From contig NZ_SGXF01000002.1 of the NCBI RefSeq assembly GCF_004216775.1, positions 248,001 to 312,000 of the forward strand: DNA of 64,000 nt, read 5' to 3'. This stretch comes from Cuneatibacter caecimuris (GTDB lineage: Bacteria; Bacillota; Clostridia; Lachnospirales; Lachnospiraceae). Below, one piece after another: positions 1 to 8,365 of the stretch. Both the position numbers and the translations under genes were made by a program. How positions within the stretch are numbered: position 1 is the stretch's first letter; each line of letters begins with the position of its first letter. The notes under the pieces were generated by a model that saw only the letters and a list, made by a program, of their open reading frames with translations, was not told where the DNA came from and ran no database searches.

Positions 1-81
1 CTCAGAAGCCAACAGCGTATGCAGCAACTCGCGATTGATCTCGTTGTCCTCCACGATCAATACTGTCTTCAGAATTTGCAT
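1..81 (-). CDS. Response regulator receiver domain, N-terminal start only (gene runs off the left edge)
   Basis: The reverse strand from an ATG at 81 reads MQILKTVLIVEDNEINRELL and a few residues more before the window ends. The VEDNEINREL block is the typical first strand and acidic pocket of a CheY-like receiver domain, especially of the type found in hybrid kinases and LuxR/LytTR-type regulators. Only about 27 residues are present, so the output domain is unknown. No conventional ribosome site is obvious in the few bases before the ATG. Confidence 0.6.
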   Translation of the reverse strand, partial: MQILKTVLIVEDNEINRELLHTLLASE

Positions 82-212
82 CCGTATATTACCCCCTTTT
101 CCTCTGTAACTTCAAAAGTATGATTTTCCGCTCCGTACAGAATAGCCGCTTCAGCGGTCATGAAGATAATGGGAACAATTTGCACTTCTGGATAATCGTA
201 AAAATTCACACC

Positions 213-240
213 TTGTCCATATATACCTAACTTGTATTAT
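213..240 (+). promoter_or_regulatory. Possible sigma-A-type promoter for the double-HTH regulator
   Basis: TTGTCC at 213-218 and TATTAT at 235-240 are separated by 16 bases, about 90 bases upstream of the TTG start at 331. This is inference from consensus likeness only. The rest of 82-330 holds no gene that I can see. Confidence 0.35.
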
Positions 241-330
241 AAAGGGTGACAGAAAGATTTTCAACTATTATTATGGCTTTTTACAGGGAAAAATGTTAAA
301 ATAAGAGATATTAGCAAGGGAGGGATAAAT

Positions 331-1809
331 TTGGAAAGCGGACAAGTTTTTGCTGGTTTTATTTATGAATATTTTCTCAGATGTTTTCAATTCCAACGTT
401 ATAGATGCGGAGATATCCTTCCTGCTGTCAACACAATCTGCAAAAAATTCAATGTTGCCGACCAGACGGTAAAATCCGTTCTGAAACAGCTTCGGGAAGA
501 AGGATATATATCAATGCAGCGCGGCAGGCCTGCCCGAGTTATTTTTCAGCAGACTGAAAAACAGAGCAATTCAAATATCCGGCAATTCTTTTCAGAGCGA
601 TGGAATGCCTTTTCTGATCTGTGTCAGACGGTCGAGGTTGTTTTCCAGCCGCTGATGATAGAGAGCTTTCGGCGACTTGATGAGCGCGATTATGATATCC
701 TTTTTCCCTTTACGGAACAGGCTGATATTGAGAATCTGATTCATTTTTACTGTTTTGTTCTGCAGAAAATGAAAAACCCATTAATTATGAATTTATTCTG
801 GGAATGTTTTCTATTTTTAGGCTTTCCCTATATCAGCGACCGTACCCTGGAATACTATTCCGCAGAGATCGCGCAAAAACGTTTGCAGGCCATTGTCCGA
901 ACAGCGCAAGCGCGGGATTGGCAGCATCTCCATGAGTGTTTATCTGCGTTTTGGAGAGAGTTTGTAGAATCGGCCAAAAACTCCATTGAACCTTACCTGC
1001 TGCCTATACCAGCGGACCAGCAGATTTCCTTTGTCTGGAGAATCTATCGGGGCCGTCCACAGATTTGTTACAATCTGTCTACCCGTATCATGTATGAGAT
1101 CTATCTGGGACGCTATCGGGGACAGTTGTTCCTCCCTTCATATGAGAAAATGGCGAAAGAATACAATGTGTCAGTCAATACAGTACGCCGGACGATTCGT
1201 TTGCTCACGCAGCTTCGCGTAACTCTGCCGATTAACGGAAAAGGAATCCGGATTTTTTCCTTGGGAGATCGCACAGAACAGCCGGATTTGACTGTTCCGG
1301 CCATTGTCCGTAATCTGGCACTTTTCTATCAGTCCTTCGAACTGTTGCTTTATTCCTGTGAGGATATTGTCCTCCGTACACTTTCGTCTTTGGATCAAGA
1401 GGAAAAAAATAAATTGATAAACCAGCTAAAGGACTATGTCAATGCCGGAAATTGTGAACTTACGCCCTGGTGTATCTTTATCAGCGCAGCGATGCGGGCC
1501 CCTCTTCAGGGCTTCCGTGAGATTTACGCAAATATTTACGGTCTCGCGCTCTGGGGCTACCCTTTAAAAACCTCGCAGGGGAGATATCCTCCTGTCGATG
1601 ATAAAGCAGTCTGGTTGACAAAATCCCTGATTCAGTATTTAACGGCTGATGATTTGGAAGACTGTGCCGCAGCTTTTAAAGATTTTGTCTCCATTGCGCT
1701 TCCTTCCATAGAAAAATATCTCAGCCTTTTTGGAATTGAACATGCAAAACTTCAGATGTCCCCGTCTGCCCGTTTATATTACCAGACCGGCATCCTGGCC
1801 GACCCCTGA
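331..1809 (+). CDS. Transcription regulator with two GntR-like winged-helix domains
   Basis: 492 residues with a TTG start 7 bases after GGGAGGG. Residues about 25-75 form a GntR-type winged helix (GDILPAVNTICKKFNVADQ then a VLKQLREEGYI recognition part). A second one lies at about 265-320 (LPSYEKMAKEYNVSVNTVRR). The roughly 190 residues between them, and the C-terminal 170, look all-helical and aromatic-rich and match no ligand domain that I recognise, neither FadR/UTRA nor aminotransferase. A protein with two such DNA-binding domains could bridge two half sites. It sits just upstream of an AraC regulator on the same strand (72 bases apart), so the two may be co-transcribed. DNA binding is well supported. 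The regulated pathway is unknown. Confidence 0.7.
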   Translation: MESGQVFAGFIYEYFLRCFQFQRYRCGDILPAVNTICKKFNVADQTVKSVLKQLREEGYISMQRGRPARVIFQQTEKQSNSNIRQFFSERWNAFSDLCQTVEVVFQPLMIESFRRLDERDYDILFPFTEQADIENLIHFYCFVLQKMKNPLIMNLFWECFLFLGFPYISDRTLEYYSAEIAQKRLQAIVRTAQARDWQHLHECLSAFWREFVESAKNSIEPYLLPIPADQQISFVWRIYRGRPQICYNLSTRIMYEIYLGRYRGQLFLPSYEKMAKEYNVSVNTVRRTIRLLTQLRVTLPINGKGIRIFSLGDRTEQPDLTVPAIVRNLALFYQSFELLLYSCEDIVLRTLSSLDQEEKNKLINQLKDYVNAGNCELTPWCIFISAAMRAPLQGFREIYANIYGLALWGYPLKTSQGRYPPVDDKAVWLTKSLIQYLTADDLEDCAAAFKDFVSIALPSIEKYLSLFGIEHAKLQMSPSARLYYQTGILADP

Positions 1810-1881
1810 AACAGGAATTTTCTGGAAGCCCTTGGTTTATCTTACTTTTCCTAAAAAGGACTTACAAAGGAGGATTCTATC

Positions 1882-2787
1882 ATGTCTTACAACAAGACAG
1901 TACTGCACAGCTCTGTGGCAGTGGACTCCATATACAGCATCCACTATTTCGAATATATGAGTGATTTTTCTTTTCCCGGAGAAGCCCATGATTTCTGGGA
2001 ATTTCTCTATGTGGATAAAGGAGAGGTGGATGTGATAGCGGGCGACCGGCTGGTTTCCCTGAAAAAAGGAGAAATCATTTTTCACAGGCCAAATGAATTT
2101 CACAGCGTGCGGGCAAATGGGAAAACTGCCCCTAACCTGGTGGTAATCTCCTTTGGCAGCGATTCTCCCTGTCTTGATTTCTTTCAGCATAAAGTTTTTT
2201 CTATTGTTCAGGAGGATCGGGTACTCATTGCCCAGATCATCCGGGAGGCAAAAAAGGTTTTCTCTTCCCCGCTCAACGATCCTTATCTGAACCGCATGGA
2301 AAAAAGCTGCCCGCCGCCTTTCGGCGGTGAGCAGCTGATTAAATTATATCTGGAGCAGATGCTGATCTGCATGATACGCAGGGGTATTTCTGTTCCGAAC
2401 GGTTCTGTTTCCTCTCCTGCTGCGAAATCTGTGAAGCAGAACAGCGATCAGGAGCTCTACAGCCGTATCGTCAAATACCTGGAAGGCAACCTGCAGACGC
2501 GCCTCACCGTGGATCAGATCTGCAGGGACACGCTGGTAGGACGTTCCCAGCTGCTGAAGCTATTTCGTGAAAAGAACGGCGGAGGCGTGATTGATTTTTT
2601 CCTGAAATTAAAGATTGAAACAGCAAAGCAGATCATCCGTGAAAACCAGTTGAATTTCACACAAATCTCAGAACGTCTGGGGTTTTCCTCGATTCATTAT
2701 TTTTCCAGACAGTTCAAAAAAATCACTGGCATGACGCCGTCAGAATATGCCTCCTCGGTAAAAAATCTGGCCGAAAGCTCTCATTAA
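1882..2787 (+). CDS. AraC-family transcription regulator with cupin sensor domain
   Basis: 301 residues from an ATG preceded by AAAGGAGGA. The N-terminal ~100 residues have the cupin pattern seen in AraC-type sugar sensors (HDFWEFLYVDKGEVDV, then GEIIFHRPNEFHSV, with metal/ligand-type His and Glu). Residues about 190-290 carry the paired AraC helix-turn-helices, ending in the family signature GFSSIHYFSRQFKKITGMTP. It probably activates a nearby or distant carbohydrate gene set, but no sugar operon adjoins it in this window. The 3' end overlaps by 4 bases the stop of the convergent DUF523 gene. Confidence 0.88.
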   Translation: MSYNKTVLHSSVAVDSIYSIHYFEYMSDFSFPGEAHDFWEFLYVDKGEVDVIAGDRLVSLKKGEIIFHRPNEFHSVRANGKTAPNLVVISFGSDSPCLDFFQHKVFSIVQEDRVLIAQIIREAKKVFSSPLNDPYLNRMEKSCPPPFGGEQLIKLYLEQMLICMIRRGISVPNGSVSSPAAKSVKQNSDQELYSRIVKYLEGNLQTRLTVDQICRDTLVGRSQLLKLFREKNGGGVIDFFLKLKIETAKQIIRENQLNFTQISERLGFSSIHYFSRQFKKITGMTPSEYASSVKNLAESSH

Positions 2788-3212
2788 GCCAAGCAGGCGT
2801 CCAGCTCTTCTTCTGTTAGTACATGGATTCCAGCCATTTTCAGGGCTTCCGCCGCGAATCCGTCCCCTTCTGTCAGCGTATGGGAAAAGCTCCCGTCATA
2901 AATCTGCCCGCAGCCGCAGGAAGGGCTTCTGGATTTTAAAATCGCAGTCCGGCAGCCATAAAGTTTTGCCAGCCTGCAGGCTTCTTCCGCGCCTTTCTTG
3001 AATTGTTCCGTTCTGTCTTTCCCTTCTCGGTCCACAGCCCTTTCCCCCCGGCGCTCCACAGGCGTCCGGGGAGTGGGCAGGCCGCCCATCTGCTCCGGAC
3101 ATACCGGCAGCAGCAGCTCCTTGCTGTTCAGCTCCAAAACTTTAGGGTCAGGCTTGCTCTTGCCGTCATAACGGCAGCACTGTCCCAGAAGGCACGCGCT
3201 CACCAAAATCAT
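2784..3212 (-). CDS. DUF523 family protein
   Basis: 142 residues. I chose the ATG at 3212 because GGGGGAGGGATAAG precedes it and the family begins with the seen MILVSACLLGQCCRYDG motif. The conserved cysteines (CLLG, CPEQMGGLPTPR, SPSCGCG) are present. Known members are uncharacterised; the cysteine pattern suggests metal or thiol chemistry, which is inference. The start codon overlaps the stop of the upstream P-type ATPase gene in an ATGA arrangement, so the two are translationally coupled. Confidence 0.8.
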   Translation of the reverse strand: MILVSACLLGQCCRYDGKSKPDPKVLELNSKELLLPVCPEQMGGLPTPRTPVERRGERAVDREGKDRTEQFKKGAEEACRLAKLYGCRTAILKSRSPSCGCGQIYDGSFSHTLTEGDGFAAEALKMAGIHVLTEEELDACLA

Positions 3213-5674
3213 CTTATCCCTCCCCCGAATATATTGCGGGATTCCCGTTTTACCCGCTTCTTGCTGTAGCGCAGCAGCCTGCGGCAGCGAACCCAGGCCT
3301 TGTCGCACACCCAGCGCAGCGCCCGGAGCGTAATGGGGGTGGAAACTACCAGCATCAGAACAATCATCATAGCATTAAAACTGATGGTCTCCATATACAG
3401 CAGCTTTTCACCGGCAATCAGCAGACCCAGCATCATGCCGATATACATGGCGCAGTAAATCAGGCGCCGGAACAGCGTCGTCAGAGGGAATACCTCTTTA
3501 ATCATCATGATGCTGGTCACAGAAGTAGTCAGCACACACATGGTGGAACGGATATTTTCATCCACGCCAAGCCAGGACCCCGCGATGGAAATGATTACAA
3601 CCTGTAATACAATAGTCATCGCCCCCTGCAACGCGTTTCTGAACACATTGCTGAGGAAATTGGGCTCCACAATTCTATAATTGGGCTCCAGCGTCAGGAA
3701 GAAATTAGGAATCCCCACAGCAAATACGCTGATCAGAGAAAGCTGAATCGGCACAAACGGATACTCCGTCCCAGTGGCCAGCGTCATGATAGTCAGCAGG
3801 AAAGAAAATATAGTTTTTACCAGGAAAAGGGAAGCGGCGCTCTGGATATTGTTGATCACCCGCCGTCCTTCATTCACCACATGAGGCATTGCGGAAAAGT
3901 TGGAATCCAGCAGCACCAGGTTGGCCGTATTCTGGGCAGCCTCGCTTCCGCTGGCCATGGCGATGCTCACATCCGCCGCCTTCAGGGCCGGAACGTCGTT
4001 CACGCCGTCTCCTGTCATCGCCACCGTATGCTTATTTGCCTGAAGCGCCAAAACAATCTGCTTTTTCTGCACCGGAGTCACGCGGCCGAATATTTTATAT
4101 TTTTCCACAGCTGTTTTCAGCTGCTCCGCCGTTTTCAGCGTGGAAGCATCCACATAGGCGGAAGCGTTTTTAAAGCCGGCCTCTTCCGCGATATGGGAGA
4201 CTGTCGCCGGGTTGTCCCCGGAAATCACCATCAGATCCACGCCCTGCTGGTCAAAAAACTGAAGGGTTTCCTTTGCCTCTTTGCGGATCACATCGCTGAT
4301 CAGAATAATTGCCAGCGGCTTCAGCCCGCCTGGCAGCTGTTTCTCCTCTGCCATCTCTTCTGTATAAGCCAGGGTCAGCACCCGGATTCCGGCCGCGGTA
4401 TGGCGGTCGATCTGTTCCTTCACCTCCGGAAACGCCCCTTCCGGAAACATGAATTCGAAAGCGCCCATCAAATAAGTGCCTTTATCTTCAAAAGCAGCGC
4501 CGCTGTATTTGCGCGCTGAGGAAAACGGGATCAGCGTTCTGGGCCTGTACTGTTTCTTGGCCGGGAAATGTTCCTTTACCGCCTGGAACGTAGCGTTATC
4601 GTCTTCCAGGCTGCCCGCCAGATTGCTCAGGATTTCATCCACAGGAGCTTCCTCCAGTGGAATCACGCTTTCCACCTTCATCCGTCCTTCTGTCAGCGTG
4701 CCTGTTTTATCCAGGCAGAGCACATCCACCCTCGCCAGCGTTTCAATGCAGAACATTTCGTGGACCAGCGTCTTATATTTTGCCAGATTAATCACGCTCA
4801 CCGCCAGCGCGATGCTGGTCAGAAGCATCAGCCCTTCCGGGATCATTCCCAGCACGGCTGCCACCATATTGACAATGGAGTCCTGGAAGGTAGAATGATT
4901 TACGTAAAACTGTGTGGCAAAAAGCCCCACGCCCAGGGGCACGATCAGCACGCTGACCACCTTCAGGATGGTATCCAGAGCACGCTGCAGGCCTGTGCGG
5001 TATTTCTTCATGGTCTTGGCTTCAGACAGGATCTTGTGGGCAAAATTCTCTTCCCCCACATGGACCACCTGCACAGACGCCCTTCCTGACACCACAAAAC
5101 TGCCGGAAAGTACGGAATCCCCGGGATGTTTCAAAATCACCTCAGATTCCCCGCTGATCAGGGATTCATTGACTTCCAGGGAGCCTTCCCTCACAATGGC
5201 GTCCGCCGTGATCTGATTGCCGGAGGCCAGAATCATCATGTCATCCAGCACCACCTGATCCACTTCCACATGCTCTTCCTGCCCGTCCCGGCGCACCCGC
5301 ACCTTGGCCGCGGTAATCAGCGCCAGCTTATCCAGAACCCGTTTTGCCCGGATCTCCTGGATAATGCCGATCGCCGTATTGGACAGCACCACGCCCATAA
5401 AAAACAGGTTTCGGAAAGAACCTACCATAATGATGAGCACTGCCAAAATGATATTAATCAAGTTAAAGAAGGTGAACACATTGTCCCGCACAATCTGCTT
5501 GACCGATTTGGAACCCTTATTGTCCTGAAAATTCACCTTTCCCTGCTCTGTCCGCTCCTGAACCTGAGCCGCGGTCAGCCCGCTCACCGGCGTCAGATTC
5601 ACCTCATCCAATGATACCCCCGCATCCAGCTTAGCCGCTGATGTATTGATCTGTACCTGTTCTCCGGTTTCCAT
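3209..5674 (-). CDS. P-type cation-transporting ATPase (CtpE-like)
   Basis: 821 residues from the ATG at 5674, which follows AAAGGAGCAGCGT; an in-frame ATG further upstream lacks a ribosome site. Seen motifs in order: SGES (TGES-equivalent, actuator domain), the membrane motif IPEGLMLLTSIALAV, the phosphorylation site DKTGTLTEG, and the hinge TGDGVNDVPALKAADVSIAM. The PEGL membrane motif places it with the CtpE/YfgQ-like group of P-type ATPases rather than heavy-metal P1B pumps; no N-terminal CxxC metal domain is present. Mycobacterial CtpE takes up Ca2+, so Ca2+ is a reasonable but unproved substrate. About ten membrane segments are expected. It is transcribed divergently from the lysophospholipase and coupled to the DUF523 gene. 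Confidence 0.88.
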   Translation of the reverse strand: METGEQVQINTSAAKLDAGVSLDEVNLTPVSGLTAAQVQERTEQGKVNFQDNKGSKSVKQIVRDNVFTFFNLINIILAVLIIMVGSFRNLFFMGVVLSNTAIGIIQEIRAKRVLDKLALITAAKVRVRRDGQEEHVEVDQVVLDDMMILASGNQITADAIVREGSLEVNESLISGESEVILKHPGDSVLSGSFVVSGRASVQVVHVGEENFAHKILSEAKTMKKYRTGLQRALDTILKVVSVLIVPLGVGLFATQFYVNHSTFQDSIVNMVAAVLGMIPEGLMLLTSIALAVSVINLAKYKTLVHEMFCIETLARVDVLCLDKTGTLTEGRMKVESVIPLEEAPVDEILSNLAGSLEDDNATFQAVKEHFPAKKQYRPRTLIPFSSARKYSGAAFEDKGTYLMGAFEFMFPEGAFPEVKEQIDRHTAAGIRVLTLAYTEEMAEEKQLPGGLKPLAIILISDVIRKEAKETLQFFDQQGVDLMVISGDNPATVSHIAEEAGFKNASAYVDASTLKTAEQLKTAVEKYKIFGRVTPVQKKQIVLALQANKHTVAMTGDGVNDVPALKAADVSIAMASGSEAAQNTANLVLLDSNFSAMPHVVNEGRRVINNIQSAASLFLVKTIFSFLLTIMTLATGTEYPFVPIQLSLISVFAVGIPNFFLTLEPNYRIVEPNFLSNVFRNALQGAMTIVLQVVIISIAGSWLGVDENIRSTMCVLTTSVTSIMMIKEVFPLTTLFRRLIYCAMYIGMMLGLLIAGEKLLYMETISFNAMMIVLMLVVSTPITLRALRWVCDKAWVRCRRLLRYSKKRVKRESRNIFGGGIR

Positions 5675-5764
5675 ACGCTGCTCCTTTGTATTCGCCGCTC
5701 TTCTGAAATTTCTCCGCTCCCGGAAAAATACGGCTCCATACTCTCTTTGTTTCCTTTTTTTGTC

Positions 5765-5770
5765 ATTATA
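5765..5770 (-). promoter_or_regulatory. Candidate -10 element for the P-type ATPase gene
   Basis: On the reverse strand the exact consensus TATAAT lies about 90 bases upstream of the ATPase start. No good -35 hexamer sits at 17 bases, so this is a weak call. Confidence 0.3.
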
Positions 5771-5899
5771 ACACGGGTTTTTGAAATTTTCATTAAAAAA
5801 ATTCAAACTTTTCCTGACAAATCTCCTTGCTTTTCCGAACAAAAAGTTCTAGGATGGAAACAGAAGCGATATAAAACAGGAAAAGATTGGAGGAGCACT

Positions 5900-6820
5900 A
5901 TGAAACAGGAAAACTGCACCCTCACCTCTGTCCATGACGGACTGCCCCTTTCTGTGCTGGCAGTCTGGCCGGAAAACCAGCCAAAAGGAATTGTACAGCT
6001 GGTGCACGGCATGGCGGAACATAAAGAACGTTACCTGGCATTTATGGAATTTCTGGCCCGGAACGGATTTTTCGTTGTGATTCATGACCACCGCGGGCAT
6101 GGCAAAAGCGTCAAATCTGAAGAAGATCTGGGGTACCTCTATGAAAATGGCGCAGCCGGCCTGGTGGAAGATACCCGGCAGGTTACGGATTACGCCAAAA
6201 ACATGTTCCCCGGCCTACCGCTGATCCTCATGGGACACAGCATGGGCTCCCTGGTGGTACGCGCTTATACAAAAAAATATGACGATCAGATTAATCAGCT
6301 CATTGTCTGCGGTTCTCCCAGTGAAAATCCCGCGGCCGCAGTCTGGTTCGGCCGCAAATTCGCGGGCCGGCTGAAGAAAAAGCACGGGCCCGCCTATAAG
6401 AGCGCTGTCATGGATAAACTGGTTTTCGGCCCTCATAATAAAAAATTCCCTGAGGCCCCCAACGCCTGGATCTGCTCTGTTCCCGAGGTGGTGCAGGCCT
6501 ATAACGACAGCCCTCTGTGCGGATTTTCCTTCACTGCAGACAGCTACCTTTCTCTGTTCGACCTGATGGGATGCGTCTATGGGAAGGACGGCTGGCAGCC
6601 GAAAAACCCGGCTCTGCCTATTCTGTTTGTCTCCGGAAGCGAGGACCCCTGTCTGCTCAGGCCGGCAAAATTCAAGCAGGCAGTGGAGCTGATGAAGCAG
6701 GCGGGCTACAGCGATGTTTGCGGCAGGCTCTATCCCGGCATGCGCCATGAAATACTGAACGAAGCGGGGAAAGAAAAGGTTTTCGCTGATCTTTTGGAGT
6801 TTATGGAAAAACATTTATAG
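5900..6820 (+). CDS. Alpha/beta hydrolase, lysophospholipase / monoacylglycerol lipase type
   Basis: 306 residues. Start placed at the ATG at 5900 because GGAGGAGCACT precedes it; the frame is open further upstream without a ribosome site. Motifs seen: oxyanion region VQLVHGMAEHKERY, HDHRGHGKS, the nucleophile elbow LMGHSMGS (Ser), an acid in GSEDPC, and the catalytic His in MRHEILNE. This is the complete Ser-Asp-His arrangement of the Hydrolase_4 family. It has no signal peptide, so it is probably cytosolic and hydrolyses lysophospholipid or monoacylglycerol esters. It is the last host gene before the accessory island on its right. Confidence 0.85.
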   Translation: MKQENCTLTSVHDGLPLSVLAVWPENQPKGIVQLVHGMAEHKERYLAFMEFLARNGFFVVIHDHRGHGKSVKSEEDLGYLYENGAAGLVEDTRQVTDYAKNMFPGLPLILMGHSMGSLVVRAYTKKYDDQINQLIVCGSPSENPAAAVWFGRKFAGRLKKKHGPAYKSAVMDKLVFGPHNKKFPEAPNAWICSVPEVVQAYNDSPLCGFSFTADSYLSLFDLMGCVYGKDGWQPKNPALPILFVSGSEDPCLLRPAKFKQAVELMKQAGYSDVCGRLYPGMRHEILNEAGKEKVFADLLEFMEKHL

Positions 6821-6858
6821 AAACTGCTTGTCCACGGCAGGTATAAAGTTGAAACTTA

Positions 6859-6891
6859 ATGCGCCCGGCTGCAAAATGCAATCGGGCGCAT
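6859..6891. terminator. Hairpin downstream of the lysophospholipase gene
   Basis: ATGCGCCCG at 6859-6867 pairs perfectly with CGGGCGCAT at 6883-6891. No U-tract follows, so it may be a weak or Rho-dependent stop. It marks roughly where host sequence gives way to the accessory island. The rest of 6892-7074 holds no recognisable gene. Confidence 0.5.
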
Positions 6892-7074
6892 GGAAAATAT
6901 AAGTGGTTTTACTAGGTTTAAGATTTTAATTCCATTTCTTAACAAGAGTTAATATGTAAAGGGTGGTTTCTGCCACCTAATACATATGACTGCGGCTCAT
7001 TTGTGGTGAATTGAAAAGCAGTTGTAAGAAAGGAGTTAAAAAAGCCTTATAACCGCTGAAAATCAACGCAAAAG

Positions 7075-7458
7075 GTGCTGAACCTTATGAAATCTATCTT
7101 AGAAGAAATGGGCGGTACATACCGTCAAGTGGACGATTATTTCATCCCCAACCTTGTCCTGTTGGATACCGGCAATTATCAGATCGGCAAATACGGGCGT
7201 ATGCGCCGCAGTTATCTGAAAGAGTACCGTAAAATCTTCTACAACACCTATATACTGGAAGGTATGCTGTTCAAGCATCTTGCTGAAATTGACCAAGCCT
7301 GCAACGAGCGTATGGAAATCATTGTTTCTACTATGGCAAAGCAGGAGGGCGTAACCGAAGCACTCAAAACGGCTGACCAAATGGAATGGGTGCGCCGTAT
7401 CAATTCCATTCGCAACCGTGCGGAAGAAATTATCTTGACCGAACTTGTAAATGCTTAA
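7075..7458 (+). CDS. tnpV: TnpV family transposon-encoded protein
   Basis: 127 residues from a GTG at 7075, or 123 from the ATG at 7087. The sequence has the TnpV hallmarks known from Tn4451-like and conjugative elements of Firmicutes: an LEEMGGTYRQVDDYFIPNL opening, IGKYGRMRRSYLKEYRK in the middle and a helical C-terminus ending near IRNRAEEIILTELV. The function of TnpV is not established. It is a reliable marker of mobile-element cargo, and no intact transposase or recombinase accompanies it here. Confidence 0.8.
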   Translation: MLNLMKSILEEMGGTYRQVDDYFIPNLVLLDTGNYQIGKYGRMRRSYLKEYRKIFYNTYILEGMLFKHLAEIDQACNERMEIIVSTMAKQEGVTEALKTADQMEWVRRINSIRNRAEEIILTELVNA

Positions 7459-7464
7459 TCGAAT

Positions 7465-7505
7465 GCCCGTTATCGACTATGTTGGCTGATAACGGGCTTT
7501 ATTTT
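7465..7505 (+). terminator. Rho-independent terminator after tnpV
   Basis: GCCCGTTATC at 7465-7474 pairs perfectly with GATAACGGGC at 7488-7497, followed by TTTATTTT. Confidence 0.85.
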
Positions 7506-7766
7506 GGCGGGGCGATCAGTCACCTTTACAGTCACCCTATCAGTCACCTTGGGGTGACTGATAATATGTGTCAAAGAGCAATCGCAATCTTTTCTCACCA
7601 ATCGCAACTTAATCAAATAGGCAAACGCAACTTCGTACAGAACAATCAACACTTTTCGGGGCGTAATTAACACCTTTTCATTTCAATCGCTACTTTTTAT
7701 TTACAAATACTACTTTCCAGAAAGTGAACGTTACTTTTGAGAGTCGAACGCTACTTTTTGCACCTA
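7506..7766 (-). pseudogene. Decayed mobile-element sequence with remnant of a KVTDRVT linker
   Basis: No intact gene. On the reverse strand 7504-7560 encodes a VTDRVTVKVTDR stretch, the linker repeat usually found ahead of the C-terminal winged helix in AlbA_2/RecG-like regulators of conjugative elements. The rest contains several short imperfect copies of a TCGCTACTTTT-like motif and stops in all frames. Confidence 0.4.
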
Positions 7767-7982
7767 TCATTTGCTGTTGATCTTCCAATAGCCTTTTCTG
7801 TCGGAGCCGATGCGTTCGATAACACCTTTTTCTTTGAGTTGTTTTATTCTCTGTGCTACCGTTTTTCTGCTGATTCCCATTTTCTCTGATAGTCGGGGCA
7901 TTGTATATCCTGGATCTTCGGCAAGGAGTGACAATAACGTGCGTTCTTCATCAGTCACTTTATCAATCACCCTATTAGTCAC
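7767..7982 (-). pseudogene. Winged-helix C-terminal fragment of an AlbA_2/RecG-like regulator
   Basis: 71 residues: a VIDKVTDEERTLLSLL linker then a winged helix (MPRLSEKMGISRKTVAQRI, KEKGVIERIGSDRKGYW). Full proteins of this type run to about 450-500 residues, with an N-terminal ATP-binding domain that is absent here. The frame is closed upstream, so this is a remnant, although a free-standing small DNA-binding protein cannot be excluded. Confidence 0.55.
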
Positions 7983-8059
7983 CTTTCCGAAACGGATAAC
8001 TCTAAGCGTGTTTACGTATCAATTTCTCCAATGTCCAGTTTTCGGGCAGACAACCGCAG

Positions 8060-8305
8060 TTGGCAATATACAGCCTATCCATGCTTGCCATCCGTGAAGA
8101 AAAAGAACGCTCTGCCGTTGACCGTGTGAAAACTGCCTACGGGGAGAAATACAATCCTATGCTGATGCATGACCGCAAATTGGATGTGACCAATCTGTTC
8201 AATGAAGACCCCGAAATACACTTTATCAGAGAAGATGTGCGGCGGAAGCAACAGCGCAAGGATCGGCAGCTAAGTAAGTCAAAACGCCATGAGCAAGAAC
8301 GGTAA
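8060..8305 (+). pseudogene. C-terminal fragment of a mobile-element protein
   Basis: An open frame of up to 81 residues, highly charged and ending in KRHEQER. The part from about 8090 (REEKERSAVDRVKTAYGEK) looks like real coding sequence. It resembles C-terminal tails of mobilisation or conjugative-element proteins, but I cannot name the family. There is no ribosome site and no N-terminal domain. Confidence 0.4.
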
Positions 8306-8329
8306 TTTTAGATTTGATGTAGATTTAAA

Positions 8330-8360
8330 GTTATACCCTCGGCATTGCCGAGGGTATAAC
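8330..8360. terminator. Strong hairpin downstream of the helicase gene
   Basis: GTTATACCCTCGGCA and its exact complement form a 31-base perfect palindrome. It lies 6 bases beyond the stop of the leftward helicase gene and serves as its likely transcription stop; it could also act for the small rightward fragment. Confidence 0.75.
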
Positions 8361-8365
8361 TTGAG

